A stretch of 64,000 nt of DNA. Source: Eutreptiella sp. 'Long Island Sound 2002'. Its lineage: Eukaryota; Euglenozoa; Euglenophyceae; Eutreptiales; Eutreptiaceae. The position numbers and the translations under genes were made by a program. The DNA lies in NCBI GenBank assembly GCA_964036045.1, contig OZ038384.1, positions 33,089,771 through 33,153,770 on the forward strand, in the 5' to 3' direction. This document shows positions 32,021-43,599 of the stretch, piece after piece. The notes under the pieces are model-generated. The model saw only the letters and a list, made by a program, of their open reading frames with translations. It searched no databases and was not told where the DNA came from. Position 1 is the first letter of the stretch. The number at the start of each line of letters is the position of its first letter.

Positions 32021-32515
32021 CTATTGTACTGTACCGCACTGTACTGTACCCTACTATGCTATGGTCTATTGTCCTTTACTGTACTATACTATAGGTACGT
32101 ACACAGTGTACTGTACAGTACTGCACTGTAGTGTTCTATACTCTAATGCAATGTACTGTACCGTACTGTACTCTATTGTGATGTGCCGTATGGTGCTGTG
32201 TTGTACTGCTGTACTTTACTGTGCTACACTGGACTAGACTGTAGTATTACTGTACTGTACTGTACTGCACTGTACTGTACGCCATTGTGTTGTGGTCTGT
32301 TGTCCTTTACTGAACTGTACTTGCTGTATTGTAATGTACTGTAATGTACCGTACTCTACTAAATTGTAATGTGTTGTACTGTGATGTGCTGTACTGCTGT
32401 ATGTGCTGCGTTGTAGTGTGCTGTGCTCTACTGCTGCCCTTTACTGTGTTCTGCTGCGCTACACTGTACTATGCTGTACTGTAATGTATTGTATTGTGCT
32501 GTGCTATATTGAGCT
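32020..32515 (+). repeat. TACTG(T/C)-type minisatellite
   Basis: About 500 bp of degenerate TACTGTACTGT, GTACTGCAC and TGCTGTACT units. Confidence 0.9.
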
Positions 32516-32577
32516 TAAAATTTGCGCCGCTTCGTTTCAATTGTTTGGTTTAAAAACTAAATTGTATAGAGTCCAAA

Positions 32578-32580
32578 AAT

Positions 32581-32655
<75 letters not shown>
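32578..32655 (+). repeat. (AT)n microsatellite
   Basis: About 75 bp of AT repeats with two interruptions. Confidence 0.95.
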
Positions 32656-32657
<2 letters not shown>

Positions 32658-32744
32658 GCGTTAAAATTTACATGAAAAAAATGAAAAAATCGTTGAAAAA
32701 ATCACCCCCCCCCCCTTGTGACGCCCTGCACCCATTTTTGTGCA

Positions 32745-32940
32745 GGTAAACCACAACACCACACCCCAAAGTCCTAGAAACCACATCCCCGCACACCAGA
32801 GCCCCACAAACCACAACCACACACACCAAAGCCCTAGAAACCACACCTCCACACACCACTACCCCATACACAACACACCTATATACCACAGCCCCACACC
32901 CCACAACCACACACACAACGGCCCCAAACGCCACAATAGC
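32745..32940 (+). repeat. CCACA minisatellite next to T4
   Basis: ACCACACCCCAAAGTCCTAG, ACACACCA and CCACAACC units, the same type as the arrays in T2, followed by GCCTAGCCACAATGAACACA, which matches the T2 foldback arm at 16255-16275. Confidence 0.85.
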
Positions 32941-33015
32941 AGCCAAGCAAAGTGTGAACTGGCCCCATTACTTGCTTTGGGGCAATCTACAACCTACAGC
33001 CTAGCCACAATGAAC

Positions 33016-33050
33016 ACACACACACACACACACACACACATGCACACACA

Positions 33051-33086
<36 letters not shown>

Positions 33087-33090
33087 TACC
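33016..33090 (+). repeat. (CA)n microsatellite
   Basis: CA run with short interruptions, in the position equivalent to the CA run at 16282-16310 in the T2 foldback. Confidence 0.95.
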
Positions 33091-33165
33091 TCCAACGTCT
33101 TTCTATTGTTCTACGCGTGGCCGTTCACCTGCTGGAAAAACGGCATACCCTCCCAAACCTTAAGC

Positions 33166-33214
<49 letters not shown>
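33166..33214 (+). repeat. (GT)n microsatellite
   Basis: Pure GT run starting directly at the CTTAAGCG end of the foldback-like sequence. Confidence 0.95.
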
Positions 33215-33269
33215 ATAATGGGTGGGGGAGGTATAAGGTAAGAAGGGTATCAGGTAAGATGTTTGTGGG

Positions 33270-33300
<31 letters not shown>

Positions 33301-33329
33301 TGGGTTGGTTCTTGTTTCCCTCACAAAGT

Positions 33330-33343
33330 GTCTTTGTGTGTGC

Positions 33344-33428
<85 letters not shown>
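33330..33428 (+). repeat. (GT)n microsatellite
   Basis: About 95 bp of GT, preceded by a shorter GT run at 33271-33294. Confidence 0.95.
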
Positions 33429-33429
<1 letters not shown>

Positions 33430-33717
33430 ATAAGGCGGGGGGGGGGGGGGTAGAAGGTGCTACGGTGGCCCAGATACCGAGCCCGCTAACCCCCTGAGTG
33501 ACCCCCAAGAAGACCTTAGTTCCAACGCAAACAACCCCAGCGAGGCCCCTAACCCAGCCAACCCAAGCCAAGGTACCCCTGCACTATGGGACCCGAAGAC
33601 GGGGTCCCAAAAGGTCTAGGCCACAGACGTTGGGCCAAATGTCCTCGAACTCGGGTTGTGAGCGCCAATGGGTATGTGCCTTGTGCTTTTTTGCTTGTGT
33701 TTGAGGGTTTCGTGTTT

Positions 33718-34060
33718 GTTAAATTTTGCTTAAATTCTAATGCCGGCGTCTTTTTTTGGTTTAAATTCTAATGCTGGCAGCCTTTAAAATGTGTGAAGCT
33801 TAATTTTTAAAGCAAATTTTAAATTCAAAAATTAAAGGCGAGACCCATTTTAATATTATTACCCATGTACACCGGTACGCCCCCCCTGCTAACAAACATG
33901 ATAAAATGACATCCACACACACAAGGCACCGCGTGGGAGTGGAAATTTTTCCAAGCAACCACTCTATCCCCCTGCAAAAAAGGGCAACTTTCGTTTAACG
34001 GATTAGTTTTTGGGCAAATATTAAATATATTGGCTTTAACGTGGGTCTCTAGGGTCAGCG
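33718..34060 (+). other. T4 terminal module with TTTAAA/TTAAATT words
   Basis: Homologous to 16670-17000 by the shared AATGCTGGC, AAAAATTAAAGGCGAGA, CCATTTTAA and AAATATTAAATATATTGG blocks. The AT word differs: TTTAAATTC and TTTAAAATG here, TTAATATT there. Confidence 0.6.
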
Positions 34061-34064
34061 CGGA

Positions 34065-34385
34065 TCTCATCAGTAGGCTGCTGTTGCACATGATATTCAC
34101 CGGCCTTCTTTGCAGCCAAGTCATCGCCAATGAAGGCACAAAAAGTGGCGCGATGTGGTCCCTGCACTGTGCCCACTTTTCATAAGACTCACTAACCGCC
34201 TGGGGCATATCCACGTCCCCAGCGAACGCGCACTGGGCACGTGTAGCATTTTGCTGCTCCTGTGCCGGCCTGCCCGAACGGGCTATTTCGCTGCCTGCGA
34301 TAGCAGCATGGCCTGCACCCGCAGCCTCATCAGGCCTCCTGGACAAGTGACTCCAACTCATTGGGCGATAGGTGAGCCATGACAA
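34065..34385 (-). CDS. Unrecognised exon-like stretch
   Basis: Minus-strand frame with an even residue mix (AGHAAIAGSEIARSGRPAQE, AFAGDVDMPQAVSESYEKWA, IAPLFVPSLAMTWLQRRP). It abuts the end of the T4 module and may be a captured exon or an old transposon part. Family unknown. Confidence 0.3.
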
Positions 34386-34514
34386 AGGGAACCGTTCCCA
34401 GACAATACAAAGAACACTTCACTGAAGCAGAGGGGTAGCTGTGTGGTACTGTCCCGACGTGTGGCCTGGTGTGACCCACCCCTTTTCTGAGGCAAAACCA
34501 AGGTTATGGCTAAA

Positions 34515-34960
34515 CTAGGATATAAAAGAAAGGGTTCAACAACTTCCATTTTTTAAGCTGACCATGGCGAAAAAGCTGCATTAGCACGTTGTGCACCAAT
34601 CCCTTGGGAGCCCCCCCCCCCCCCCCAACCCAATTCCCAAATGAGGTGACAAACACATAAATACGGCCTAAAACATGCTTTACATACCTTGCATGGTCAT
34701 TTTGTGTGGTCATATCAATCACATGTGGTGATATCAAAAAAAAACTTGTGGAAACATCGATTTTTAAGCTGCCCACAGCGAAAAATGGCATCAGCAGGTT
34801 GTGTACCAAGCCATTCACTCATGTAAGCCATTATTGGTGGAAACAGGCATTTCGCTTCTTTGGCACGGGGTTTGACTGGCCCTCGGCAAGGCTAGAGACC
34901 GCAAAAAACGTCCTTTCGTATCCTAGTAGGCATATATCCCGTCACAACATCCAGCCACTA
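34515..34960 (+). repeat. S190 satellite block, third location
   Basis: Two units with TTTTTAAGCTG, ACCAATCCCTTGGGAG, ACATGCTTTACATACCTTG, then the same tail as 22620-22770: GCCATTCACTCATGTAAGCC, AACAGGCATTTCGCTTCTTT, TCCTTTCGTATCCTAGTAGG. Confidence 0.8.
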
Positions 34961-35231
34961 CGTGGGTCCCCATGGGTGCTCAAATACCCGTATTGTCACC
35001 AATTGATCACCTCAACCAATCCTAGGGGCAACGGAAAGGGGGGGGGGGGTCCCTGAGGCTACCCGGAGTTGGGACCCGGGACCCCACTATGGGTTAGGGG
35101 GTCCATAAACAAGAAAAAAATTCTTCAGGACCCAGGTCCAAATACACACACAGCGGCCACAATATGCAAAGAGTTTTTCACCCCCCTACCCCGACCTCCC
35201 CGCCCAAAAAGGGGTACCCAGGTAGGGGTCA

Positions 35232-35398
35232 AATTCCAAAAAAATCGTTGGGGGATCATTTTTGGTCCTAAAATGATGATTTTACAAGGGGTTAGATGTC
35301 ACCATACGTTGGGGCATGCTACGCGAACGACCCCAAAAAAGGGGGGTATACGACGCTCGCGCCTACGCTCAATCTAACAACCTCTCTTCGACGTGATT
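35232..35398 (+). repeat. Dispersed repeat R160, copy 1
   Basis: Contains TTGGGGGATCATTTTTGG, ATGATTTTACAAGGGG, TTGGGGCATGCTACGCGAA, GTATACGACGC and ATCTAACAACCTCTCTTCGA. The same order occurs at 46245-46408 in the same orientation. Confidence 0.75.
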
Positions 35399-35589
35399 TC
35401 GCACAAAATTGAAACGCGAAATATCCAAACAGTGAAAAATTCCCACCACAAAATTCTGAACCCCCCCCCCCGTACCAATAAATCTGCCCCCCCCTCCCGC
35501 TCCACTCCACTCCAGAAGGAGCTGATTTCCTGCGTCACAATGGCCCCGTCATATGAAATGCTGGGTCCTGTTTGTCCCACTGCTCACCA

Positions 35590-35850
35590 TTGTCATGCAG
35601 TACGCTGCCCCTTGTGGCGTCCGCTCCCTGCCAGCGCTGACAGGCTTCAACTGCAGTCATCTCCAGACCGTGAGGTTTGGAGGGTGCCCTCCATTAGAAA
35701 TCATGTGGGAAATTTGCAACACAGGGCCAGGGGTTTGCAGATCAGCATGTGTTCCAGTGTGCTACAGTTCTAGGCGTTTTGCCATGTGGTGTTGCCTGTG
35801 GAGTGTGCTCCTGGTACTACAGGCCCAGCGGTTCCAAGCAATTCTGTGCT
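35590..35850 (+). repeat. Dispersed repeat shared with 38830-39240
   Basis: Shared blocks are TGCCCCTTGTGGCGTCC, TGCCAGCGCTGACAGGCTTC, CAGTCATC-CCAGA and AACACAGGGCCAG, with GTGTGCTACA-TT. The copy at 38830-39240 lies in an intron of the capping-enzyme gene. Confidence 0.65.
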
Positions 35851-36016
35851 CATGGTGAGGGCCTGTTACCTGGAGCTCGGGTGCAGGGGTCATGGGGGCA
35901 GGGGGAGTGGGGTATTGGGGATTCTGCGTTAGGCCCCGGTTTCTGCTCTGCTCTCCCCTGGGTCTTGGTAGGGCAGTCCTTAAGAGAAAAAAAAGTGTCC
36001 GTGACACACAATTTCC

Positions 36017-36640
36017 CTAAAAGGCCCACAGGTTGGTGGCGATTGGCGGTTGGCGAATTCTGTGGCAAATATCACCATTGATCATCGCAAACAAATAACC
36101 ACTGAGGTTCAGTCGATCCGGTGTCAACATCCCCTTGAGAGCATGGAACGAGCCCTCAGCGACAGAGCTGGTGATGGGCTGTGTGAGCAGAATCTCAGCT
36201 TCTCGGGCCAAAACCCGAAGGTTGTGAAATTCTCTGCATGCTCCCACCAATCCAAAAGGTTGGGTCCATCAGATGGTGGTGTCGGGAGTTTCCAATAAAT
36301 TCCCCTCACTCACCTCCGCTCACCAGACTGCTCAATGTCCTTTTGCATTTCATCACTGAAAAGGTGCTAATACTGGTTCAGCCTGCTGGGCATGATGCGC
36401 ATTTGGCGGGGATCCAGGACACGAAGCTGATCGAAGAACGGCAGCTGCGTATCTTTATATTTCTGGATGTCCTTCCTGACCTTTTTCCCCACCTGGGCAA
36501 CAGCATTATGTGCCTGGGAAGGTGATACTCTTGACAATACATCAGAAAATCTAGGAATGCTGCGCACATCATTGTTGTATGCATCAAGCCTTGCCTCTAG
36601 TTCCAACAAATTTGACAACACGTTTCAGGGCCCAGGAGCA
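36017..36640 (-). pseudogene. hAT-type transposase C-terminal relic
   Basis: The minus strand gives DVLSRVSPSQAHNAV, KYKDTQLPFFDQLRVLDPRQ, then after a non-coding gap LLDWW (36250) and, one frame on, HNLRVLAREAEILLTQPITS, VAEGSFHALKGMLTPDRLNL, GYLFAMING. The WW followed by an LA-x-x-x-x-x-LL-x-x-P-x-TS-x-x-x-E-x-x-F pattern and R-x-x-LS is that of the hAT C-terminal dimerisation region. The frame break at WW and missing catalytic core show a relic. It could be a source for the M1 elements, but that is a guess. Confidence 0.55.
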
Positions 36641-36677
36641 TCACAGCTGGAACATGGCATGTTGCGCACTTTACAAA

Positions 36678-37392
36678 TCTCTCTGGGACATTCAGTTCCT
36701 GCCAACACGGAGCAAATTCACATTTTTCCCGGGTTTTCTCAACTTTTAGTCCAATGCACCAAAATGTCGTTACCTTGGGGGGGGGGGTATGTGTATGCTT
36801 TTCGAAATCTGTGAGAAAAGGCCATTTCAGAAATGTATGGGTTGAGGGGGGGTAGGTGGTCACAGTTTTGCGCACAGAGCTGTACAAGGGAGGACACACA
36901 AGGCACAAGCAATGGTCCAGGGATCACTCATTATTGTGTCTTGCAAATTTGCCGACGCGACCCACGGTAGGGTACAAAGTACGTTGTCTGGTGCCCCCTC
37001 TTTCTCGTGTACTTCTGGCGACCTGCGTATTTCACATCTTGCTCCAAATCGACGTCGATGCAGGTTGCCAGAATTGCGCACCAAAGGTTTCTGGGGTGCA
37101 TCGGGCGAAGCAACAGCACGCTGCGTGAATTTGTATGCAGACATGGTACCTGCCTGTTGACAAATAGAGGCAGAAAGCAACACAGGCACCGTCCAAAATG
37201 GACAAAAATCTCCAACATGTCGTCAGTACAGCATGCAAACCTGGGTGTTCCAAATAGCCCCTTTCAGTGGCTTTCCGAATATACCCCACATACCCCCCCC
37301 TTTGGGACACTCAGCAGGCACAAATGAGGCAACAACGGCACCAACCCCTGAAAACGCTCCGTGTTGGCAGGAAATTACGCGTCCCAGAGAGA
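36678..37392. mobile_element. 715-bp TIR element, M1-related
   Basis: TCTCTCTGGGAC at 36678-36689 is the inverted partner of 37381-37392, and CCTGCCAACACGGAGC lies inside both ends. Interior blocks near 36760-36850 are the complement of the 6090-6200 block in copy 1, and 37240-37380 is the complement of 5430-5540. Confidence 0.75.
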
Positions 37393-37799
37393 AATACAAT
37401 AGGGGCCGATTGGGATGAAATCGAACGAAATGGACAAATGGAGCACACCAAAAACAAGCGAAATTAATTATTAGACTTGGTAATCTGAGCGAGTTGGCAA
37501 CGAGTCAGCACGAGTCGGCGAGATGCCGTCGCCGACTCGGGGAGGGGGGGGGGAGTGAAGAGAGGGTCCTGCTCAGCAAAAAAAGCCCTGAGATTCCTGG
37601 TGCATTTCTATTGTGCAATTTCAACCCACACTACATATCTCATGTCACGCCGCTTTGATGGGCAGAGGCGCCGTAGCAGTAGAGGCCCAGAGGCCGTACA
37701 GTAGAGGTAGAGGTAGAGCTGTACCACAGAGGCACAGTAGTGGCGTGGGACAGGTGAGATAGGGGGGCAGTGGAAGTGCAACAGAGAGGACCATCCAGG

Positions 37800-38243
37800 T
37801 TCTTGCTGTTCAGCAGCGGCGCGCGCTTATACAGGGCGTCCTGCGCAGTCTGGCGGCGCACTGTGTACATAAAGTCAAACTCCATTGGAGTCTTTTTGAT
37901 ATCCCTTGGGTCCACTTTGAAGTCCACCGACAGTTTTTCGGGCCATTTCCACTTCAGCAGCCGCTTGGCCCCACCCGGTCTGAAGTTGTACAGCCTGGCG
38001 TCCTCAGGGGTAAAGACCAGGCCGTCATTCAAACTCTTGCCCCCCCGCTCTTGCCCCAGCTCTGGGTCCTCGTACATGTATTCCCCGTTGCTGTCCTTGT
38101 GGATGCTGCTGATCACTCTGCGGAGGTCGGCCTTGCGGTAAAAGTGCTTGGCAATGAAGTACATGGACGCAGGAGGGGGCAGCTCGTAGTGCTTGAGGTA
38201 CAAATGATGGGGCTCTACTACATATTTCCTAATAGCCCGCAGC
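37800..38243 (-). CDS. mRNA capping enzyme (guanylyltransferase), exon D
   Basis: The acceptor CTTCCAG lies before 38243, and the exon completes the split Arg codon of exon C. It reads LRAIRKYVVEPHHLYLKHYE, FIAKHFYRKADLRRVISSIH, then LNDGLVFTPEDARLYN (motif IV) and RLLKWKWPEKLSVDF (motif V). Motif V Lys residues contact the GTP phosphates in this family. The 3' end of the exon is uncertain, since the frame turns Ser/Thr-rich below about 37800; the OB-fold C terminus is expected further on but I did not find it. Confidence 0.8.
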
Positions 38244-38829
38244 CTGGAAGGTGAGCGGTGATGGTTGTGTGGGTGCTGCAGGCTCTCGCCTGAAGAGGGA
38301 TATGGAAGGGGCGGGGTCTGAGGGGGCTGTTCCAAAAAAGCTGGTTAGGTATCATGCAGTACAACCGGTGTGCAGCACCATGTCTTGTATGTGACCGGGT
38401 TGCGAGTTGAGATCACTGGTGGGAGGGAGTGGGCGTGGGGTGAGTGACGGCGGGATGCAATGACCCAGGGAGGAGCCTTGTTTATGCATTACGCTCACCG
38501 TGGCAGCTGGGCTTGGCATGAATGTAAAGTACTCCCCATGTCTCCTCTCCACAGGGATGGAACAATGATACTCATATCTCCACCTGGTCCAGGTATGGGC
38601 AGAACAGGCCCCAATGTGAAGGACCCAAGAACCATACACAGATAAGTACCAGAGATGGAGTGGGGGGCTAAGAAGGGGAGGGCATGTTCCATAAAGACTG
38701 GTTGGGTACTGTGTCGTACAGCCAGTGTCCAGTGTCATGTCTCTTGTGTGACTTGCTTTTGGTTGATCGAAGTCATCTGCAAGAATGGGGAAGAAAGGCC
38801 GGTGAGATCTCGTGGAATATTTGTCCCAC

Positions 38830-39240
38830 TGCTTGACATTGCAGCATCACTGCCCCCATGGCATCCACAGCCCTGCCAGCACCAGTAGGCTGCACATGCA
38901 GCCGTCCATCATGAGGGGCATTCCACAAGGGCATCAGGGAAAGCCAGGAGATACAGCCGGTATGCTACAAGGACCATTTTCACCTCAAGTTGGATTGTCT
39001 AGCTGGCAGACAAGCAATGGGCGGAATCACACTGCCCCTGTGGCGTCCATTCCCCTGCCAGTGCTGGCAGGCTTCACATTCAGTCATCCCCAGAACATGA
39101 AGTTAGGAGGGCACTCTACACCAACGCTGTGGAATTCCAACACAGGGCCAGCGGTTCCAGATCACCAAATGTTACACATGAGTGGTGTGCTACATTTCCA
39201 GGCATGTTGCCCATGGCGTTCCAGAAGACTGACCTTAGAG
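38830..39240 (+). repeat. Second copy of the 35590-35850 repeat
   Basis: See the first copy. This one is longer and contains the CCCCCATGGCATCCACAGCC and GGGCGGAATCACACTGCCCC sub-blocks as a degenerate internal duplication. Confidence 0.6.
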
Positions 39241-39648
39241 AGTACTTGCACTGTGTGCACCTTCTGAGGTGGTCATCCTGAGAATGGCCGGGTTGTTTCC
39301 CAGAACTGTTTCCCACCATTTCGCACATGCTATGCTCTTGCCACTCCTTTTGGTTTGGCTCGAATCAGGCCCACACTGTACATAAGAAACCGTTTTGCGT
39401 GAAACATGACAAACACACAACAAATTGCGCTATACAGGTTCACCTGACCGCCTGTACGTGATCCAACTTCCGGAAGGGTCCTGGGATCGGTGTGAGGAAG
39501 TGACTGTCTGCCTGGGGCGATACATTCCTCCGTCCCATTAATCCATGCAACATGGCCTACAGTTGGGGGCACTGGTGGTGGGGGCAGGTGGTGAAGGTGA
39601 TAGGAGGCACACGGGATGTGTGAAGCAAGGCAGGGAATATGTCATCAC

Positions 39649-39918
39649 CTCTCACTCATGGGCTGGTCAAAAAAATTCAAGTACCCGATGGAATTGTCCT
39701 TCTGGGGATATGCAATGCCCACGATGTCGTAGATGGAGTAGTTTACGCGCTGCAGCGCATGACTGTATAGGTACTCGCCGTCGAAGATGGCGCAGAACGT
39801 GTGCGAGAGCTCAAAATGCTGGCGCCCACCCTTGAGCTCATCCTCCACTGTGTCGCCGTACGGTATGGGGAACTCATCTGTACATAAATACATCTCATAT
39901 GTGCGGTCAAAGACGTAC
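39649..39918 (-). CDS. mRNA capping enzyme, exon C
   Basis: The acceptor is TTATCCCCAG before 39918 and the donor is GAGAG|GTGATG at 39649. It joins exon B in phase (GG + G). Contains YVFDRTYEMYLCTDEFPIP, FELSHTFCAIFDGEYLY (motif III, FDGE) and VNYSIYDIVGIAYPQ (motif IIIa, YDI). These lie in the nucleotidyl-transfer domain that binds the guanylate. No stop or frame shift. Confidence 0.85.
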
Positions 39919-40319
39919 CTGGGGATAATTGAGAGAAGAAGCGGTTAATGCTCAACGAGTTCAATGAACAGCTGTGTGTGCCCTCAGTGTCCCCTATGAG
40001 CCAAAACCCACTCTAGGGGCTTCTAATAGTCTCAAAGGGTGGGGTGGGGCACAATTGGGAGGGGCAGGTGCCGGCGGTGGGCTGGCTGGCGTGGGGGGGC
40101 CTTTCCCATCGGGGCAGGGGCAGGGGAGGGGGGGAGGGGGTCAGGGGTTGGAAGATGAGGGGGGCATGGGTGGGGAGAGTGATATAGGCTTGGAAGAGGA
40201 TGCGGATGGGGGGGCTGTGTGAAGGGAGTTGGGGGTTAACAATTCTAGGTGGGGGTAAGCACTGGGACACACATTCAAAACAACCTAAGCACTTTGGCAC
40301 ACTCTTTCGTAACCTTGTG

Positions 40320-41060
40320 AATATACCTTAATGGGGTGTCCTTGCACTGCGCGCACACTGCGCACTACTTTTAGACCAGGTTCACCCCGAAGAGGCCCCA
40401 TGCACACCCCTTCCAAACGCCCTTAAAATTAGGTGATCCAAAGTACCCTAGCTCAGGACAGTTGCAAGCTACCTTCTCTTCATATAAGACATCATGCAAA
40501 ATCGGACCATTTCGGCACCATTTTTAGCGATGGAGGTTGAGATGGGGCAAATTTGCATGTTATCTGATCCTTGAACGCCCTTTCCCTAACGCACATGGTA
40601 CTCACACTAGCCTTAATAGTGTCCTTCTATCGAATAATGGGACTTGCTTCAATGCTTCCACTTCCCAATAGAATCTTTGGCCGCCTGATGCGTGCTTGTC
40701 CTCCCAAGACGAAATGGTTCTTCGCCACTCTGCACAGATACAACGCAGGGCATAGAAACCAGTGTGTGCCATCGAACCCGTGCCTTCTCGAGGTCCCCAT
40801 GGTGGGGTGAAATCAACCTAGAAAAGAGTTGATGTGGTTGAAATGAGCACAAAAGTGTGAAAAGGGGGGGGAAATGGGTGAAATTGGGTGAAAATCCAAA
40901 AATGCCATATTCCTAGTGTGGAAGAAGCATCAAAAACTACTCTGAAACAACAATGATGCCCCTAGCATCACAAAGTATGGGTCTCTAGTACGGCCACACG
41001 CCCAAATAGTTGCACTGCACGCGCACTGCGCTAAGTGCGCCCCCTTAGACCGCTTTTATT
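40320..41060 (+). repeat. Element E1 bounded by GCACTGCGCGCACACTGCGC
   Basis: The left end CACTGCGCGCACACTGCGCA is similar to the right end GCACTGCACGCGCACTGCGC at about 41010. 40320-40510 matches 49800-49990 and 40950-41060 matches 50365-50470 and 63780-63890, while the middle differs. Probably a repeat unit with conserved ends and variable core, inside intron B-C of the capping gene. Confidence 0.6.
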
Positions 41061-42049
41061 CCAGCCTCAAATGGTCGGGTTGCAATGTGCGCATTAGGAT
41101 CCGGCCGTGCCAGCTTCCACCGTGTTCATCACCTATTGTCCCCACCGCGTTCATCACCTATTGTCCGTGTGCTCTGAGTTCTGCGCAATTTCTGCCATTA
41201 ATGTTTGCAGCCCTGACCTTTCCCCTGGTTGCGAGCGGTTCGTGGTTGTGGTTCGTGCTTAGGCTTTGGGTTCGGCATGCATACTGGTCAGGGGTACCCC
41301 TGTTCTAGGTGTGCTTCTCCAAGCCCTACTTGGCCCTCACTCGGCACCTTAGGTTGACAAACCCAGTGGGTAGATGTTGTTGGTTATGCGTTGGGGTATG
41401 CACCCTTTGCCATTGCCCCCCAATTGTCCAATTGGCAACCCGGAAGACTCGCATTACCATGGGTCACATCGAGGCTAGAAAGGGGTCAAAAGTGATTTTT
41501 TCCCGTCGTTAAGGGAGAGCTCTTGGGATGATAAAAATGGCATTTTTTGGTAGTGACTACCCACAGTTGGCTGTGTTGCACATGATCATCGAAGCGGTAG
41601 AAGAGTCCACTGCGGATGTATCTGATTGGGACTCTGTTGATGTAGTGTCATTGGCTACACCCTTCGGGGGGGAGAGGGGCAAAAATGATGCTAACCATAA
41701 TGCTTGTTTTACAAGAGTTAGGTTGCCTAGTTGAAAAGGTGAAAAATGTAAGTCCTGTACAAAAACATACCCCATTCGTGGAATTTTTTTTTGCGGTGAA
41801 TGCGTGTAAATTTTTTTGCGAATGTTTTTTCGGTAAGGGCGTGCAATTGTTTTTTTGCGGTAAGTCGTGTAAATCATAAAGAAAATTGAAAAATTGAAAG
41901 AAATGCAACCTTTGCAATACATGCGCAATATGTCCAGCTGCCGGTTCCGTACGGCACCCCATAGCGACCTTAACGATGGGACGCCGAGTCCACAAAGCAC
42001 ATGGTACTCTGCGTGGCCACCAATTAGTTGGGACTCGGCCAATATAATA

Positions 42050-42443
42050 TAGTTTCACAGGGTGTCATGGGCACTAGACACAAAATCAGGCCCAAGAAAA
42101 GAGTCGTGACAGGGCCATGGCCAACATCTAGTGTGCCAGCACTGGGAACAAAATCAGGCTCAAGAAAAAGAGTCGTGATAGGGCCATGGCCAACGCTAGT
42201 GCCACCATTACAGGCCACCAAGGAACTGGTGTGGGGTCAATATAACATAGTTTCACAGGGTGTCATGGGCACGAGACACAAAATCAGGCTCCAAAAAAGA
42301 GTCCTGATAGGGCCATGGCCAACATCCAGTGTGCCAGCACTAGAAACAAAATCAGGCTCAAGAAAAAGAGTCTTGACAGGGCCATGGCCAAGGCTAGTGC
42401 CACCATTATAGGCCACCAGGGCACTGGTATGGGGCCAATATAA
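42050..42443 (+). repeat. Two tandem units of about 198 bp
   Basis: AGTTTCACAGGGTGTCATGG starts at 42050 and 42248. Each unit has an inner duplication of about 75 bp (AAAATCAGGC-CAAGAAAA, GGGCCATGGCCAAC). Confidence 0.9.
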
Positions 42444-43099
42444 TAGCAATCTTATATGCTCCACCATTGGTACACCAAACGGGCGGAGGAAAACACAGCC
42501 CACAAAACATGCACCCGCTACAAGTAGTTGCAGGATGCGAGCTTGTAGATCAAGTCCGTTTTTGTGTCGCTAGACTTGGGCTTTGCACCGGGATTGGGGT
42601 CAAATTGACAAGCGGCGCGCAACTCTGCACCAGCTGCTTGGACAGGTCATTGATGAAAAGCTGGTCACACTCTAGCTAGCCAGATGCATCTGCTTGGTAG
42701 CCATCCAGAACCTTGCGCTACTCTCCACGGATGAGGAACTTGGGACAGGTGTCCTCCTCTGTGGGAGTGGCCATGGAAGGTTGCGGCCTGGCCTCCGGGC
42801 TTTCCACGCTCTGCTCGGCGGAGGCCTCCTTGCCTTCGAGTGGGGTGGGGGTGGCCTAAACACTCTCCTCGATAGCCGAAAGTGCACCTTCAACTTGGGT
42901 GCTGGGGGGGGACTCAGGAGGGCCGGGAAGCTCAGTCACGCTCTCCATATCATCACCGGGCGCTTGAACGACCCGCAGAGCACAATCAGCATTAACAATG
43001 CTGAGCACATAGTCCACAAAACCGGCACCCATTGGGATGAGGGGCCCATCGGAAAAAGTACCCCGGTGCTCCACCACCACCTTCGTGATGTTCAAGCTT

Positions 43100-43370
43100 T
43101 GAAAACGAAGTGTGGATTGCGAGTCCCTAACCCCAACTCAAGGGGCCACGCAACAAAGTGTGGATTGCAAGTCCCTAACCCCAACTCAAGGGGCCACACA
43201 ACAAAGCGTGGATTGAGAGTCCCTAACCCCAACTCAAGGGGCCACACAATGAAGCGTGGATTGAGAGTCCCGAACCCCAACTCAAGGGGCCACACAACAA
43301 AGCGTGGATTGAGAGTCGCGAACCCCAACTCAAGGGGCCACGCAACAAAGCGTGGATTGCGAGTCCCTAA
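43100..43370 (+). repeat. Six tandem 48-bp units
   Basis: GTGGATTG-GAGTCCC and AACCCCAACTCAAGGGGCCA recur every 48 bp, so one plus frame has a 16-residue repeat (GLRVPNPNSRGHATK-type) and the minus frame a second. A lone unit end sits at 50204-50225. Coding is possible but nothing outside the array supports it. Confidence 0.85.
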
Positions 43371-43436
43371 CCAAACCTTAACAAAAAAGAATCTAGTTCC
43401 TTAAAGACTGCCCTGCAAAGGGGGACAAAATCAGAA

Positions 43437-43550
43437 ATGGCTACCTCACCCGTGCCTTCTCGGGGGCCCAGAAGAGGGCGGAAGTGCTATGTCACCCCTG
43501 CATTCTCGGGGTCCCCAACGCCTAGCGCGGGGAAAAAATCAGAAGTGGCC
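43437..43550 (+). repeat. GGGCCC/AGAGGGCGGAA dispersed unit
   Basis: GGGGGCCCAGAAGAGGGCGG, TGTCACCCCTGCATTCTCGG and GGGGTCCCCAA followed by AAAATCAGAAGTGG. Same unit at 50086-50175, 50245-50345 and 62250-62330. Confidence 0.75.
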
Positions 43551-43599
43551 CACAGGTGGGCACATTGCCTACAGGCATGCATTTTCAGTAAAATTGGTA

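Noticed and set aside
33125-33571. His-Thr repeat protein
   Set aside because: It is the complement of the (GT)n runs.
43100-43370. CRISPR-like array from the regular 48-bp units
   Set aside because: Units are contiguous with no unique spacers, and the window is eukaryotic.
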